Assembly: GCF_013085255.1 (NCBI RefSeq) | Contig: NZ_JABFCX010000003.1 | Location: 691,288 to 755,287 of the forward strand | Source: Parvularcula mediterranea | GTDB lineage: Bacteria; Pseudomonadota; Alphaproteobacteria; Caulobacterales; Parvularculaceae | Direction: 5' to 3' | Length of the DNA: 64,000 nt | Shown: one piece after another, positions 55,769 to 64,000 of the stretch | Numbering within the stretch: position 1 is the first letter of the stretch | Layout of the letters: every line of letters begins with the position of its first letter | Position numbers and translations under genes: made by a program | Notes under the pieces: model-generated | The model's database searches: none | The model's input: only the letters and a program-made list of their open reading frames with translations | What the model was told of the DNA's origin: nothing

Positions 55769-56793
55769 GCTGCCAGCCTCGCCCGCTCGATGCCGAAGAG
55801 GCCTGCGAGCCGGGCTGCGACCTTTGCAGGATCCCGCTCCTGGCAGAGCTCCGATTTCGCCTGAGTTTTCAACTCCTGCGGGAATTCATTGGTGGAATCC
55901 ACCAAAGCGGCGAGGTGCTTCCGCGCCATCCGCACGCCCAGGTCGAGCCCGCGTTCTGGAGACTGCGCGTGCCCCTCGCGATAATGGTTAACAGTTTTTT
56001 CATAATGGCGAAGCGCCATCTCGCCTCGCTCCTCGAAGGGAGGAGGCACGATTTCCCCGCCATTTCGCAGAGCACCGTCCATCGCGGCAGGCAGCCACGG
56101 ACGCCCGACAGCGGCCCTCCCGACCATGACACCATCCGCGCCCGATGCCTCAAGCGCGGCCCGCGCATCCGCAGCTGTCTCGATGTCGCCATTGACGATC
56201 AGGGGAAGCGACGTCGCTTCCTTCACCATGCGGACAGCATCCCAGTTGGCCGTGCCCTTGTAGAAGTCGCAGCGCGTCCGGCCGTGGACGGTCAGCATCT
56301 TCACACCGGCCGCCTCGGCGCGCTGGGCGAGGTCATCGGCGTTCAGGCTTTGCCAGTCCCAGCCGAGGCGCATCTTCAGGGTCACAGGCACCGAGACTGC
56401 ACCAACCGTCGCCTTGATCAGGCTCTCGGCATGGTCGAGGTCGCGCATCAGGGCGGAGCCTGACAGCAGCCCCGTCACCTTACGCGCAGGGCAGCCCATA
56501 TTGATGTCGATGATTTCCGCACCAAGGCCCTCGGCGATCCTGGCGCCCTCGGCCATCCATTTGGCTTCGCGCCCGGCGAGTTGAAGCACCCGCAGGGGCT
56601 CGCCATCATCCATTGCCGCGCGAAGAACCACGTCAGGCCGAGCCCGCGAGAGCTCCTCCGACGCGACCATTTCGGAGACCACATACTTGCAGCCAGCCGC
56701 CTGCGCTTCCTGCCGGTAGGGCAGGTCCGAGATGCCGGACATGGGCGCGAGCAGTACCCGCGTGTCGATCTGATGTGGGCCGATGGTCAGCAT
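55765..56793 (-). CDS. dusB: tRNA-dihydrouridine synthase (DusB/NifR3)
   Basis: 342 residues. [14 protein letters not shown] at the N-terminus, [12 protein letters not shown] with catalytic C101, and [18 protein letters not shown] are Dus signatures. It reduces uridine to dihydrouridine in tRNA with FMN and NADPH. In alphaproteobacteria it heads the ntr operon (nifR3). Confidence 0.95.
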   Translation of the reverse strand: MLTIGPHQIDTRVLLAPMSGISDLPYRQEAQAAGCKYVVSEMVASEELSRARPDVVLRAAMDDGEPLRVLQLAGREAKWMAEGARIAEGLGAEIIDINMGCPARKVTGLLSGSALMRDLDHAESLIKATVGAVSVPVTLKMRLGWDWQSLNADDLAQRAEAAGVKMLTVHGRTRCDFYKGTANWDAVRMVKEATSLPLIVNGDIETAADARAALEASGADGVMVGRAAVGRPWLPAAMDGALRNGGEIVPPPFEERGEMALRHYEKTVNHYREGHAQSPERGLDLGVRMARKHLAALVDSTNEFPQELKTQAKSELCQERDPAKVAARLAGLFGIERARLAA

Positions 56794-56869
56794 GAAGCGG
56801 TGCGCTTAGCGGAAAACGGCGCGCGGTGCACCTTATGGTCAGGCCAGAGTTACCGTGATCGCGGCGGCG

Positions 56870-57592
56870 CTAAAGCCGCCCTGCCAACCGCTCCCGAGCC
56901 TCGGGCAGCTCCCTCCCGATCGGCAGCAGGAGGCGCTCGCGCAGGAAGTGTGCGGTCAGCTTGAGCGCCGCCTTCACGTCCCCTTCGGTCGGCTCTCCCA
57001 TCCCGATCAGGAACGGCGGCAGCGGGAACATCTTGTCCTTATACGGCAGACCTGCCTGATAGCTGACAGCCCCGCCTGATTTCGGGCTCACGAAGCAGAG
57101 CTCCGCCCCATCCTCGAGAAGCGTCCCTGTCGCCACGCACCGGTCGAGCGCCAGCCCGTGACCAAGCGCACGGAGGAGGCCCACTTCCCACTTCGCGAGA
57201 ACCAGCGGCCAGATCATCCGCTCACCGAAGTTATCGAACAGCACTTCGGTCGCCTCGAAGAGACCGGGCACACCCTCCCCCTCCGGCAGGACATGGAGGA
57301 GAAGCTCAGCCGTCGCGGTCATCGCAGCGAGGGCCTGCCGATCCGCAAACGCATGGGCAGCGCGCGGCTCAATCAGATCGACTTCGAAGTTTCCAAGACT
57401 ATCCGCAGTCTTCCCGCGCCAGCGTAGCTCAACCCCGTTCCCGGTCTGAAGAAGCGGGAGCTTGCCCTTGCCCTGCCCGCCATAGACCAGGGCCGACACC
57501 TTCCCTCGCTCTCGAGCAAAGGCTGTCAGCATACTGTGGTTTTCGCCCTGGGGACGGCTGGTCAGGATGATCGCGTCGTCTCGCCACTCCAT
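56870..57592 (-). CDS. recO: DNA repair protein RecO
   Basis: 240 residues. MEWRDDAIILTSRPQGEN is the OB-fold start; the helical domain contains ALDRCVATGTL where a full zinc site would have Cys pairs, so the zinc site looks partial. RecO loads RecA in the RecFOR pathway. ATG 57592 follows GGGAGG. Confidence 0.93.
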   Translation of the reverse strand: MEWRDDAIILTSRPQGENHSMLTAFARERGKVSALVYGGQGKGKLPLLQTGNGVELRWRGKTADSLGNFEVDLIEPRAAHAFADRQALAAMTATAELLLHVLPEGEGVPGLFEATEVLFDNFGERMIWPLVLAKWEVGLLRALGHGLALDRCVATGTLLEDGAELCFVSPKSGGAVSYQAGLPYKDKMFPLPPFLIGMGEPTEGDVKAALKLTAHFLRERLLLPIGRELPEARERLAGRL

Positions 57593-57639
57593 AAGGCCGC
57601 CTCCCTTGCGCACTGTTCTATGAGCGATACATTCGCGGC

Positions 57640-58365
57640 ATGGATCAGCGCAACCCGCATGGCCAATCGCTTGGCTCCGACGAACTGGTCGAAGACCTTT
57701 TCGGCCTCAATGTTCGTGGGCTCAGGACGCTCCGCGACATGGTCATCCGGCCCGCGCGGGTCTTCGAAGCCGCGCGGCGTGCTGACTGGCGGGGAGAGTA
57801 TACCCCGTCCGTCCGTCTGGTATTCTCGATCCTCACGCTTCTCGGGTTTTTGAGCTTCTTCTGGGCAGGAGAAGACACCGCGTTCTTCGAAGGCTTCTCG
57901 AAAGGCTTCGCCGACGGTCAGGACATGGAAGAATTCGACGGGATGGAAACCGAGGTCGCTCAGGAGATCATCGGCGTCTACTCCGCCACGCTCCCCTTCC
58001 TCTACCTGATCGCCCACGGCTTCATCTCTCAGGTGGTCCGGGTGTGGGGTGCGGGAACGGACAGGGTCACGCGCCTTCGCCTGCACATGGCATCGATCGT
58101 GCCGAGCATGGCGCTGACGCTCATCGCCACGATGCTGATGCCCTTGATGGAGAAGCAAATGGCGCTGATTGGAGTATTGCTCCTGGTCGGCACCGTACTC
58201 GTTGATTTCGCGACGAGCTACCGAGGCGGCGTGGTTGCGGAGACTCAACGTGGGCGTCTCGTCAAAGCAAGTGTCTTCGCGCTCGGCGCTGCGACGGGGT
58301 CAATCATCGCGAGCGCACTCTCGCTGATCACCGTGGTCGTCAGCCTTCTGACGTTCATCAGGTAG
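57640..58365 (+). CDS. Yip1/DUF3667-like membrane protein
   Basis: 241 residues. An N-terminal cytoplasmic region (NVRGLRTLRDMVIRPARVFE) is followed by about five TM helices. The start resembles DUF3667-type proteins. The gene is inserted between recO and era on the opposite strand. No function is known. Confidence 0.7.
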   Translation: MDQRNPHGQSLGSDELVEDLFGLNVRGLRTLRDMVIRPARVFEAARRADWRGEYTPSVRLVFSILTLLGFLSFFWAGEDTAFFEGFSKGFADGQDMEEFDGMETEVAQEIIGVYSATLPFLYLIAHGFISQVVRVWGAGTDRVTRLRLHMASIVPSMALTLIATMLMPLMEKQMALIGVLLLVGTVLVDFATSYRGGVVAETQRGRLVKASVFALGAATGSIIASALSLITVVVSLLTFIR

Positions 58366-58371
58366 AGGGTC

Positions 58372-59310
58372 TCAGACCTCGAGGCCCATATTCCGTAGGC
58401 GTTCCTTGTCCTCGGCCCAGCCCTCGCGAACCTTGACGTAGAGGAAGAGGTGCACGGTCTCGCCGAAGATCTCCTGCATCTCCTCGCGCGCGCCTTTGCC
58501 GACGGCAGCGATCGACCGGCCTTTGTGCCCAAGGACCAGCTTCTTCTGGCTGTCCCGGTCGACATAGATCGTTTGCTCAAGCCGCAGCTCACCGCGCTTG
58601 GTCCGCTCCCAGCGGTCAGTCTCCACAGTGAGGCTATAAGGCAGCTCTTCATGGAGGCGCAGGAACAGCTTCTCCCGGGTGACCTCAGCGGCCATCATCC
58701 GGTCGTTGATGTCCGAGAGCTGGTCGTCAGGGTAGAGGTAGGGACCCTCCGGCATTTGCTCCGCGATCCATTCCTTGAGGTCATCCGTACCCCGCTTTTT
58801 CTTCGCGGAGATCATGAAGGTGTCGGTGAAGACGCCTTCTTCGTTGAACGCCTCGGCTAGCCTCAAAAGCTGCTGGCGCGGCATCCGGTCAATCTTGTTC
58901 AGGACAAGGACTGCTTTGGCCTTATTGGCCTTGAGCGTCTCAACGATCCGGTCAGTATCCTCCGCGGACTTCAACGCCGCAGGCGACGCCTCATCGTTCA
59001 TGGTGGAGAGATAGGCCGGCGCATCGACCATCAGGAGGAGAAGGTCAGAACCGTCGATTGCGTCCCAGGCCGCGGTCACCATCGCCTTGTCGAGGTTGCG
59101 CTTCGCTTTGAAGATACCGGGGGTGTCCACATAAACGATCTGTGTACCCTCATTCATCGCCACGCCGCGAATCCGCGCGCGGGTGGTCTGCACCTTGTGG
59201 GTAACGATCGAAACCTTGGCGCCCACCATCAGGTTCACGAATGTGGATTTGCCTGCGTTCGGAGCACCGAGAACGGCGACCACCCCGCAGCGCTCATCAC
59301 GCTCTGTCAT
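58372..59310 (-). CDS. era: GTPase Era
   Basis: 312 residues. G1 is GAPNAGKST, G3 VDTPGIF, G4 NKID, and the KH domain has GHKGRSIAAVGKGAREEMQ. Era binds 16S rRNA 3' end and helps 30S maturation. ATG 59310 has AGGAT upstream; two earlier ATG codons lack one. It lies 86 bases after rnc. Confidence 0.96.
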   Translation of the reverse strand: MTERDERCGVVAVLGAPNAGKSTFVNLMVGAKVSIVTHKVQTTRARIRGVAMNEGTQIVYVDTPGIFKAKRNLDKAMVTAAWDAIDGSDLLLLMVDAPAYLSTMNDEASPAALKSAEDTDRIVETLKANKAKAVLVLNKIDRMPRQQLLRLAEAFNEEGVFTDTFMISAKKKRGTDDLKEWIAEQMPEGPYLYPDDQLSDINDRMMAAEVTREKLFLRLHEELPYSLTVETDRWERTKRGELRLEQTIYVDRDSQKKLVLGHKGRSIAAVGKGAREEMQEIFGETVHLFLYVKVREGWAEDKERLRNMGLEV

Positions 59311-59396
59311 AGAATCCTCGCGCCTCATCCGTGCGCCTTGCCCAGTTCGCAAACTAGCGAAGCGTCACGAAACTGCCACAGGATTTTTGTGACAAT

Positions 59397-60092
59397 TCAC
59401 GCCTGGTCCCAGACGCCTTCGCGCTTGAGGACGGTGAGTGCTGCATCGGCGTGGGCATCGCGCTTGGAAGAGCCCGTGCCCTGCTCCGGCTTCAGCTTTC
59501 CGGCGCGCACCTCGACGGTGAACTTCGGCGCGTGGTCAGGACCTGACCGGGCGATGTCGACATAGCTCGGCGTGCCGTGGCCTTCGGCCTGCGCCCATTC
59601 CTGAAGCGTCGTCTTGGGGTCCCGGTGCTGGTCGGCGATGCCGTCGAAGCGCTCGCCCCAGAAGCGGTCCCAGGCGACCCGTGCCGCCTCGAGCCCGCCG
59701 TCGATGTAGAGCGCACCGAGGAGCGCCTCCATCGCATCGCCAAGGATCGCATCGCGGTCCCGGCCGCCATTGTTCTCCTCGCCAGCAGAGAGCGTCAGCG
59801 CGTCGCCAAGGTTGAAGAACCGCGCTGCCTCCGCGCAGGTTTCCTTGCGCACCAGCTGGTTGAGCCGCGGCGCGAGATCGCCCTCGGCCATGTCAGGATA
59901 GCGGCGCCAGAGTGCCTCTGCCGTCAGGAGACCGAGCACCCGGTCGCCCAGAAACTCAAGCCGCTCAAGGTCTTTCACATTGTCGCCGGAGACCGACGAA
60001 TGGGTCATCGCGCGTTTGAGGAGCTCACGGCGCTCAAACGTATGGCCTGTCGCCTTTTCGACATCCTCCAGCAAAACCCGCGCTTTGCCCAT
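59397..60092 (-). CDS. rnc: Ribonuclease III
   Basis: 231 residues. The signature ERLEFLGDRVL (43-53) and the second catalytic region DAILGDAMEALLGALYIDGG are present, followed by a dsRNA-binding domain (DPKTTLQEWAQAEGHGTPSY). It processes rRNA and other dsRNA. The ATG overlaps the lepB stop by one base (TAATG). Confidence 0.97.
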   Translation of the reverse strand: MGKARVLLEDVEKATGHTFERRELLKRAMTHSSVSGDNVKDLERLEFLGDRVLGLLTAEALWRRYPDMAEGDLAPRLNQLVRKETCAEAARFFNLGDALTLSAGEENNGGRDRDAILGDAMEALLGALYIDGGLEAARVAWDRFWGERFDGIADQHRDPKTTLQEWAQAEGHGTPSYVDIARSGPDHAPKFTVEVRAGKLKPEQGTGSSKRDAHADAALTVLKREGVWDQA

Positions 60093-60859
60093 TACTCGAC
60101 CTTGTCGCCGATGCGGCCGTACCGGATCGCGAAGGGCCAGCGCCAGACTTCCCAGAACTTCGCCTTGTCGCCATCGACCGAGAACGCCACGCGGCGCGCG
60201 CGTCCGACAAGCTGATCGTGGGGCACAAAGTTGACCATCGGCGTCCGGCTGTCCGCCGAGCGGTCGCGGTTGTCGCCCATGGCGAAGTAGAAGCCCTCGG
60301 GCACGCGCTTCGGCGCCGTGTTGTCCCAGTCGCCGCTGTCGCCGTCGCACTCCTGCACCGTGTAGGTCGGTCCATCAGGCAGCGTCTCGCGGTAGCGGCG
60401 CGCCGAAGGGTTGTAGCCCTCGCAGGTGGTCTCGGGATCAGGGATGAGCTCACGCTCCACGGCCTTGCCGTTCACGTAGAGGACGCCGCCGATCACCTGG
60501 ATCGTGTCGCCAGGCACGCCGATGATGCGCTTGACGTAGTCCTTGTTGCGGTCGCGGGCGTTCTTGAAGACCGCCACCTCGCCGCGATCAGGCATGTCGG
60601 AGAAGGCGCGCCCTTCGAGCGGCATCCGGGTCAGCGGGTAGATGAGCGACGCCTTCGAATAGCCGTAGTCGATCTTGTCCACGAGGATGAAGTCCCCCGT
60701 CATCAGGGTCGGCTCCATCGAGGCAGAGGGGATGTTGAAGGGCTGGATGAAGAAGAACCGCACGAACAGCGTCACCGCCACCGCGATCACCACCGTCTTC
60801 GAGACGTCCCACGCCTCGGCGGCCATCTCCTTCAGCGAGCTCTGTTCACCGTCACTCAT
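60092..60859 (-). CDS. lepB: Signal peptidase I
   Basis: 255 residues. One TM helix is at about 22-40; the catalytic Ser is S47 ([13 protein letters not shown]) and the Lys is K110 ([11 protein letters not shown]); the C-terminal box is [11 protein letters not shown]. It removes signal peptides at the outer face of the inner membrane. Its start overlaps acpS by 4 bases. Confidence 0.97.
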   Translation of the reverse strand: MSDGEQSSLKEMAAEAWDVSKTVVIAVAVTLFVRFFFIQPFNIPSASMEPTLMTGDFILVDKIDYGYSKASLIYPLTRMPLEGRAFSDMPDRGEVAVFKNARDRNKDYVKRIIGVPGDTIQVIGGVLYVNGKAVERELIPDPETTCEGYNPSARRYRETLPDGPTYTVQECDGDSGDWDNTAPKRVPEGFYFAMGDNRDRSADSRTPMVNFVPHDQLVGRARRVAFSVDGDKAKFWEVWRWPFAIRYGRIGDKVE

Positions 60860-61278
60860 AACGCATCCGTTCTGTCACTGCCCTTGGGAACCGCGTAGAG
60901 GATGACAAACGCCTGGGCCAGCGGGAAGTCGTCCGTGATGGTCAGGTGGATCTGAATATCATGTCCCGGCGGTGTCAGGACATCGAGGCGGGCCTTGGCA
61001 CCATTGGTGAGCTTCATGGTCGGCGCGCCGGTGGGCAGGTTCACCACCCCCATGTCGCGCCAGTAGACCCCCTGGCTCAGCCCTGTGCCGAGCGCCTTGG
61101 ACGTCGCTTCCTTGGCCGCGAAGCGCTTGGCGTAGGAGGCAGCGCGCATACGGCGCTTGTCTGATTTCTTCCGCTCGATCTCCGTGAAGACCCGGTGGGT
61201 GAAACGCTCGCCATGCCGCTCAAGGGTTTTCTCCACCCGGCGGATATCGATGAGGTCTGATCCAATGCCGATGATCAT
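60856..61278 (-). CDS. acpS: Holo-[acyl-carrier-protein] synthase
   Basis: 140 residues. [18 protein letters not shown] and [14 protein letters not shown] are the AcpS signatures. It transfers phosphopantetheine from CoA to ACP. Its start overlaps the DUF606 stop by 4 bases. Confidence 0.96.
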   Translation of the reverse strand: MIIGIGSDLIDIRRVEKTLERHGERFTHRVFTEIERKKSDKRRMRAASYAKRFAAKEATSKALGTGLSQGVYWRDMGVVNLPTGAPTMKLTNGAKARLDVLTPPGHDIQIHLTITDDFPLAQAFVILYAVPKGSDRTDAL

Positions 61279-61742
61279 GTGCCCTGCTGCCCTCCCTTTT
61301 GGACCAGCCAGACCCCGAGGCCGAGGAGCACGGCTCCACCGATCCGGGTCAGGTTGATCTGGCGCACCTCGGTTCCGAGGGCGCCGAAATGATCAATTAG
61401 GATAGCCGCAACGAGTTGCCCGGCAATGATCGCCCCGAGCCAGGTCGTCACCCCGATCTTCGGCACGAAGAACGCAGCGCCCGTCACCACCGAAGCCCCC
61501 GCCAGCCCCCCGAGCAAAGCCCACCAGGGCGCACTCTGGAAATCCGAGATGCTAGGAATAGGCTTGTTCAGGACGCCATAGATCAGGAGCAGCGTCAGCA
61601 GGCCAACCGAAAAGCTCCACGTAGCAGCGGGCAGCGCTCCGCCGATCTGGTCGGCAAGCTTGGCATTCATCGCCCCTTGCGCTGCGAGCGCACAACCAAC
61701 GATGAGGCCGATGATCAGCCCCGCTGACGCGCCGAGGTTCAA
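61275..61742 (-). CDS. DUF606 (YdcZ-like) DMT transporter subunit
   Basis: 155 residues, five TM helices; [19 protein letters not shown] and [20 protein letters not shown] are DUF606 phrases. Small half-size DMT protein, likely working as a dimer; the substrate is unknown. It is inserted between pdxJ and acpS with 4-base overlaps on both sides. Confidence 0.9.
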   Translation of the reverse strand: MNLGASAGLIIGLIVGCALAAQGAMNAKLADQIGGALPAATWSFSVGLLTLLLIYGVLNKPIPSISDFQSAPWWALLGGLAGASVVTGAAFFVPKIGVTTWLGAIIAGQLVAAILIDHFGALGTEVRQINLTRIGGAVLLGLGVWLVQKGGQQGT

Positions 61743-62575
61743 AGGAGCGCCCCGGTCCTTGCGTCGGAGATCAGCTTCTTCATCTCCTTGATCGCGCCGT
61801 CGAGGCCCATGAAGACCGCTTCGCCAATCAAGAAGTGTCCGATGTTCAGCTCACGGATCTCCGGCAGGGCGGCGATGTTCTGGACGTTCCAGAAGGTCAG
61901 GCCATGCCCCGCATGGACCTCGATCCCCAGCTCATGGGCGAGCGTCGCGCCGCGGCGAAGGGCATCAAAGCTCTCCTGAAGCTTCGCCTTGTTCGTCTCA
62001 AGCGCGGCTTCGGCATAGGTCCCTGTATGAAGCTCGATCACCGGCGCGCCGAGGTCGGCTGCGGTGCGGATCTGGTCTTCTTCGGGGTCGATGAACAGCG
62101 ACACACGCGAGCCTGCATCCTTCAGCCGCTCAATAGCAGGCTCGAGGTAAGCGCGGCTCGCCACGAGATCGAGGCCGCCTTCGGTCGTCCGCTCCATCCG
62201 CCGCTCTGGCACGAGGCAGCAGGCATGGGGTCGTGTACGGACGGCAATCTCCACCATCTCGGGCGTCGCAGCCATTTCGAAATTGAGGGGTACGCTGAGC
62301 TCATCCTTGAGGCGCTGCATATCCTCGTCGCGGATATGCCGCCGATCCTCGCGCAGGTGCGCCGTGATGCCATCAGCACCGCAAGCCTCGGCCAGCTTCG
62401 CCGCGCGCACAGGATCAGGGTGCGGTCCGCCACGAGCGTTCCTGATCGTCGCCACATGGTCGATATTGACGCCCAGCCGGCAAGGTGGCGCATCGGCGGC
62501 GGGGTTGCCGTCCTTCAAGGCCTCAGCACGCGGAATGACATCCTTGGCCCAGGGGTTGCCGCCCTCTCCCATCAA
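61739..62575 (-). CDS. pdxJ: Pyridoxine 5'-phosphate synthase
   Basis: 278 residues. [17 protein letters not shown] and [12 protein letters not shown] hold the active-site residues; [10 protein letters not shown] and [14 protein letters not shown] are conserved. It makes PNP from DXP and 3-amino-1-hydroxyacetone phosphate. About 30 N-terminal residues precede the usual start; a shorter start is possible. It overlaps pyrE by 4 bases. Confidence 0.96.
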   Translation of the reverse strand: MMGEGGNPWAKDVIPRAEALKDGNPAADAPPCRLGVNIDHVATIRNARGGPHPDPVRAAKLAEACGADGITAHLREDRRHIRDEDMQRLKDELSVPLNFEMAATPEMVEIAVRTRPHACCLVPERRMERTTEGGLDLVASRAYLEPAIERLKDAGSRVSLFIDPEEDQIRTAADLGAPVIELHTGTYAEAALETNKAKLQESFDALRRGATLAHELGIEVHAGHGLTFWNVQNIAALPEIRELNIGHFLIGEAVFMGLDGAIKEMKKLISDARTGALL

Positions 62576-63153
62576 GCGAGCCCCCGGCTTCCGGGCTTCA
62601 CCGCAGGCGTGCCCGCGAGATGCTCCGGCAGATCTTCGGGGTCGTAGGTCGGGATCGAAAGCTCCGCCAGCGGAAGAAGCGGCACGCCGAGATCCGCCTT
62701 GCCGCCCGAACGGTCGATGAGGCAGGCCACGGCCAAGGGCTCACCGCCCGCCTTCTTCACTGCCTCGACGCACTCCCGTGCAGAAAGACCCGTAGAGACG
62801 ATGTCCTCGACCACGATCACCTTCTGGCCCGGCTCGAGGCCAAAGCCGCGGCGGAAGGTGAATTCACCGTTCTCCCGCTCGGTATACATGAAAGGCAGGT
62901 CCATCGCCCGCGCTGTCTCATAGCCAAAAAGGATCGCACCCATCGCGGGCGCAACGACAGCGGTGGGCTTATCCTTCAGCGTGCCAATCACCTCAGCCAG
63001 CGCACGCCCCAGCCGCTCGGTCGGCTCAGGGTAGCGGCTGACCAGCGCCTTGTTGAGGTAGGTGTCAGCATGTCGGCCGGAGGACAGGATGAAATGCCCC
63101 TTCAGCAGCGCGCCGCACTCTTCAAAAATCTTCAGAACTTCGTCCGTGTTCAC
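62572..63153 (-). CDS. pyrE: Orotate phosphoribosyltransferase
   Basis: 193 residues. The PRPP loop is [37 protein letters not shown] is at the N-terminus. It forms OMP from orotate and PRPP in pyrimidine synthesis. It overlaps the rsh stop and the pdxJ start by 4 bases each. Confidence 0.96.
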   Translation of the reverse strand: MNTDEVLKIFEECGALLKGHFILSSGRHADTYLNKALVSRYPEPTERLGRALAEVIGTLKDKPTAVVAPAMGAILFGYETARAMDLPFMYTERENGEFTFRRGFGLEPGQKVIVVEDIVSTGLSARECVEAVKKAGGEPLAVACLIDRSGGKADLGVPLLPLAELSIPTYDPEDLPEHLAGTPAVKPGSRGLA

Positions 63154-64000
63154 TTCAGACCCTCCGAGCGCTCGGCAGAGACCACGAAATCCGATCCCCT
63201 CAGCGCCGTCATCACATTGGCGAGGTGGCGGGCATCGCGCACCTCGATCTCGACACGAAGATCAGAGAACTGAACTTCGCGGTTTTCGACATTCAGATCG
63301 TGAATGTCGGCATCATACTTGGCGAGCAGCGAGCCGATATGCCCGATCGCGCCGGTCCTGTTGGTCACGGTCACCACGACTTCCACAACATAGGCAGCGT
63401 CGGGATCGTTCCGCCACGCAAGGTCCGTCCAGTCCTTCTCGTCCTGATCGGCCAGCACCTGGCAGTCGATGCGGTGCACCACCGCACGCCCGTCATCGCC
63501 TTTGACGCCAACGATCCGCTCGCCGGGCAGCGGCCTGCACGCCTCGCAGAAGGAGAGCCCCGCGCCGCGCCGCAGCCCCTCGATCGAGACCGCTCCAGGG
63601 CGCAGTTCCTTGCCCGGCTCGATGGCTTTCCGCGAGGCCTTCTGCCCTGCACGCAGGTTCGGGTAGACCTGATCGAGGACATCGGTATCGGCGACTTCGA
63701 GCCGCCCGACCGCTTCCATCAGGGGTTTCAGCCCGCGGAAGCCCATGCGCTTGGCCGCCTCGCGCACCGCGTCGGGCGAGTAGGGTACATCGTGAAGCTC
63801 AAACGCCGAGCGAATGATCCGTGTGCCGAGGGCATGCTGGTCCTTGGCAGCCAGCTCCTTGACCCGTCGCCTGAGCCGAAGCTTGGCCGAGCCCGTCGCC
63901 GCGAATGTCTCCCACCCAGGCGGGATCGGCGCATCCTTGGAGCGCAGGATCTCGACAACATCGCCGTTCTTTAGCTGATGGCGGTTCGGCCGCAGGATGC
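63150..64000 (-). CDS. rsh: RelA/SpoT-homologue (p)ppGpp synthetase/hydrolase, C-terminal part
   Basis: Only the C-terminal 280 or so residues are in the window; the frame is open to base 64000. The TGS domain end (ELKNGDVVEILRSK-like, read as QLKNGDVVEILRSKDAP) is at the right edge, followed by the helical region (WETFAATGSAKLRLRR), a Cys-rich segment (LSFCEACRPLPGERIVG) and an ACT domain (VVVTVTNRTGAIGHIGSLLA). The full bifunctional alarmone enzyme is about 720-770 aa. It starts the operon toward pyrE. Confidence 0.93.
   Translation of the reverse strand, partial: ILRPNRHQLKNGDVVEILRSKDAPIPPGWETFAATGSAKLRLRRRVKELAAKDQHALGTRIIRSAFELHDVPYSPDAVREAAKRMGFRGLKPLMEAVGRLEVADTDVLDQVYPNLRAGQKASRKAIEPGKELRPGAVSIEGLRRGAGLSFCEACRPLPGERIVGVKGDDGRAVVHRIDCQVLADQDEKDWTDLAWRNDPDAAYVVEVVVTVTNRTGAIGHIGSLLAKYDADIHDLNVENREVQFSDLRVEIEVRDARHLANVMTALRGSDFVVSAERSEGLK

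Overview
The window is high-GC chromosomal DNA from an alphaproteobacterium. The housekeeping genes show this: a 168-aa S9 with an N-terminal extension, heme A synthase of the COX15 type, a dus-ntrY-ntrX operon, DUF2842, and the order rsh-pyrE-pdxJ-acpS-lepB-rnc-era-recO. Large TonB-receptor and type II secretion loci suggest an aquatic or marine lineage near Caulobacterales, Hyphomonadales or Parvularculales. That placement is inference; there is no 16S gene here.

Positions 1 to about 22255 look like an integrated mobile element. Its right end is a tyrosine integrase (20776-22140) next to tRNA-Leu(GAG) (22255-22341). Inside are: a metal-efflux operon (RND pump, truncated by the window edge, plus two CDF-type transporters); plasmid/ICE genes (ArdC, a ParB-like protein, DUF736, DUF2958, SSB, a TraC-like protein, a small RHH-like protein and a TraD/VirD4 coupling protein); a minimal mercury module (merR, merT, GDCCVxC protein) with a textbook 19-bp-spacer MerR promoter; a second, short tyrosine recombinase; a four-gene minus-strand cassette (three-Cys-motif DUF5131 protein, TcmP partner, HD phosphohydrolase, nucleotidyltransferase) that looks like an accessory, probably defensive, system; and an IS110-family element with a candidate bridge-RNA region. 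Three long noncoding stretches (3972-4528, 7677-8311, 11119-11547) are rich in perfect inverted repeats.

Positions 22255-33101 are ordinary chromosome: tRNA-Leu, lipB, a DMT exporter, a single-domain receiver coupled to a Rieske/FAD reductase, rpsI-rplM, a lipoprotein, ctaA, DUF2842, a MEST-like hydrolase, a LysM protein, a LOG-family hydrolase and a CDF transporter.

Positions 33145-51238 form a secretion locus. gspC-D-E-F-G-H-I-J-K-L-M-N lie in one tightly overlapping minus-strand operon, ending in a small lipoprotein gene coupled to gspN. Upstream are a TonB-dependent receptor and a 959-aa tandemly duplicated beta-helix lipoprotein whose +2 Asp recalls T2SS-exported lipoproteins such as PulA. 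The prepilin peptidase gene gspO is divergent from it. The intergenic region holds four 11-bp-spaced TGTCA-type repeats resembling a Pho box, and a perfect 10-bp-arm palindrome. I infer a phosphate-responsive T2SS/surface-lipoprotein/TonB-receptor system.

Positions 51280-64000 hold a dienelactone-hydrolase-like protein, dus-ntrY-ntrX without ntrBC, recO, a Yip1-like membrane protein, era, and the operon rsh-pyrE-pdxJ-DUF606-acpS-lepB-rnc, whose genes mostly overlap by 1-4 bases. No CRISPR array or rRNA gene was seen.
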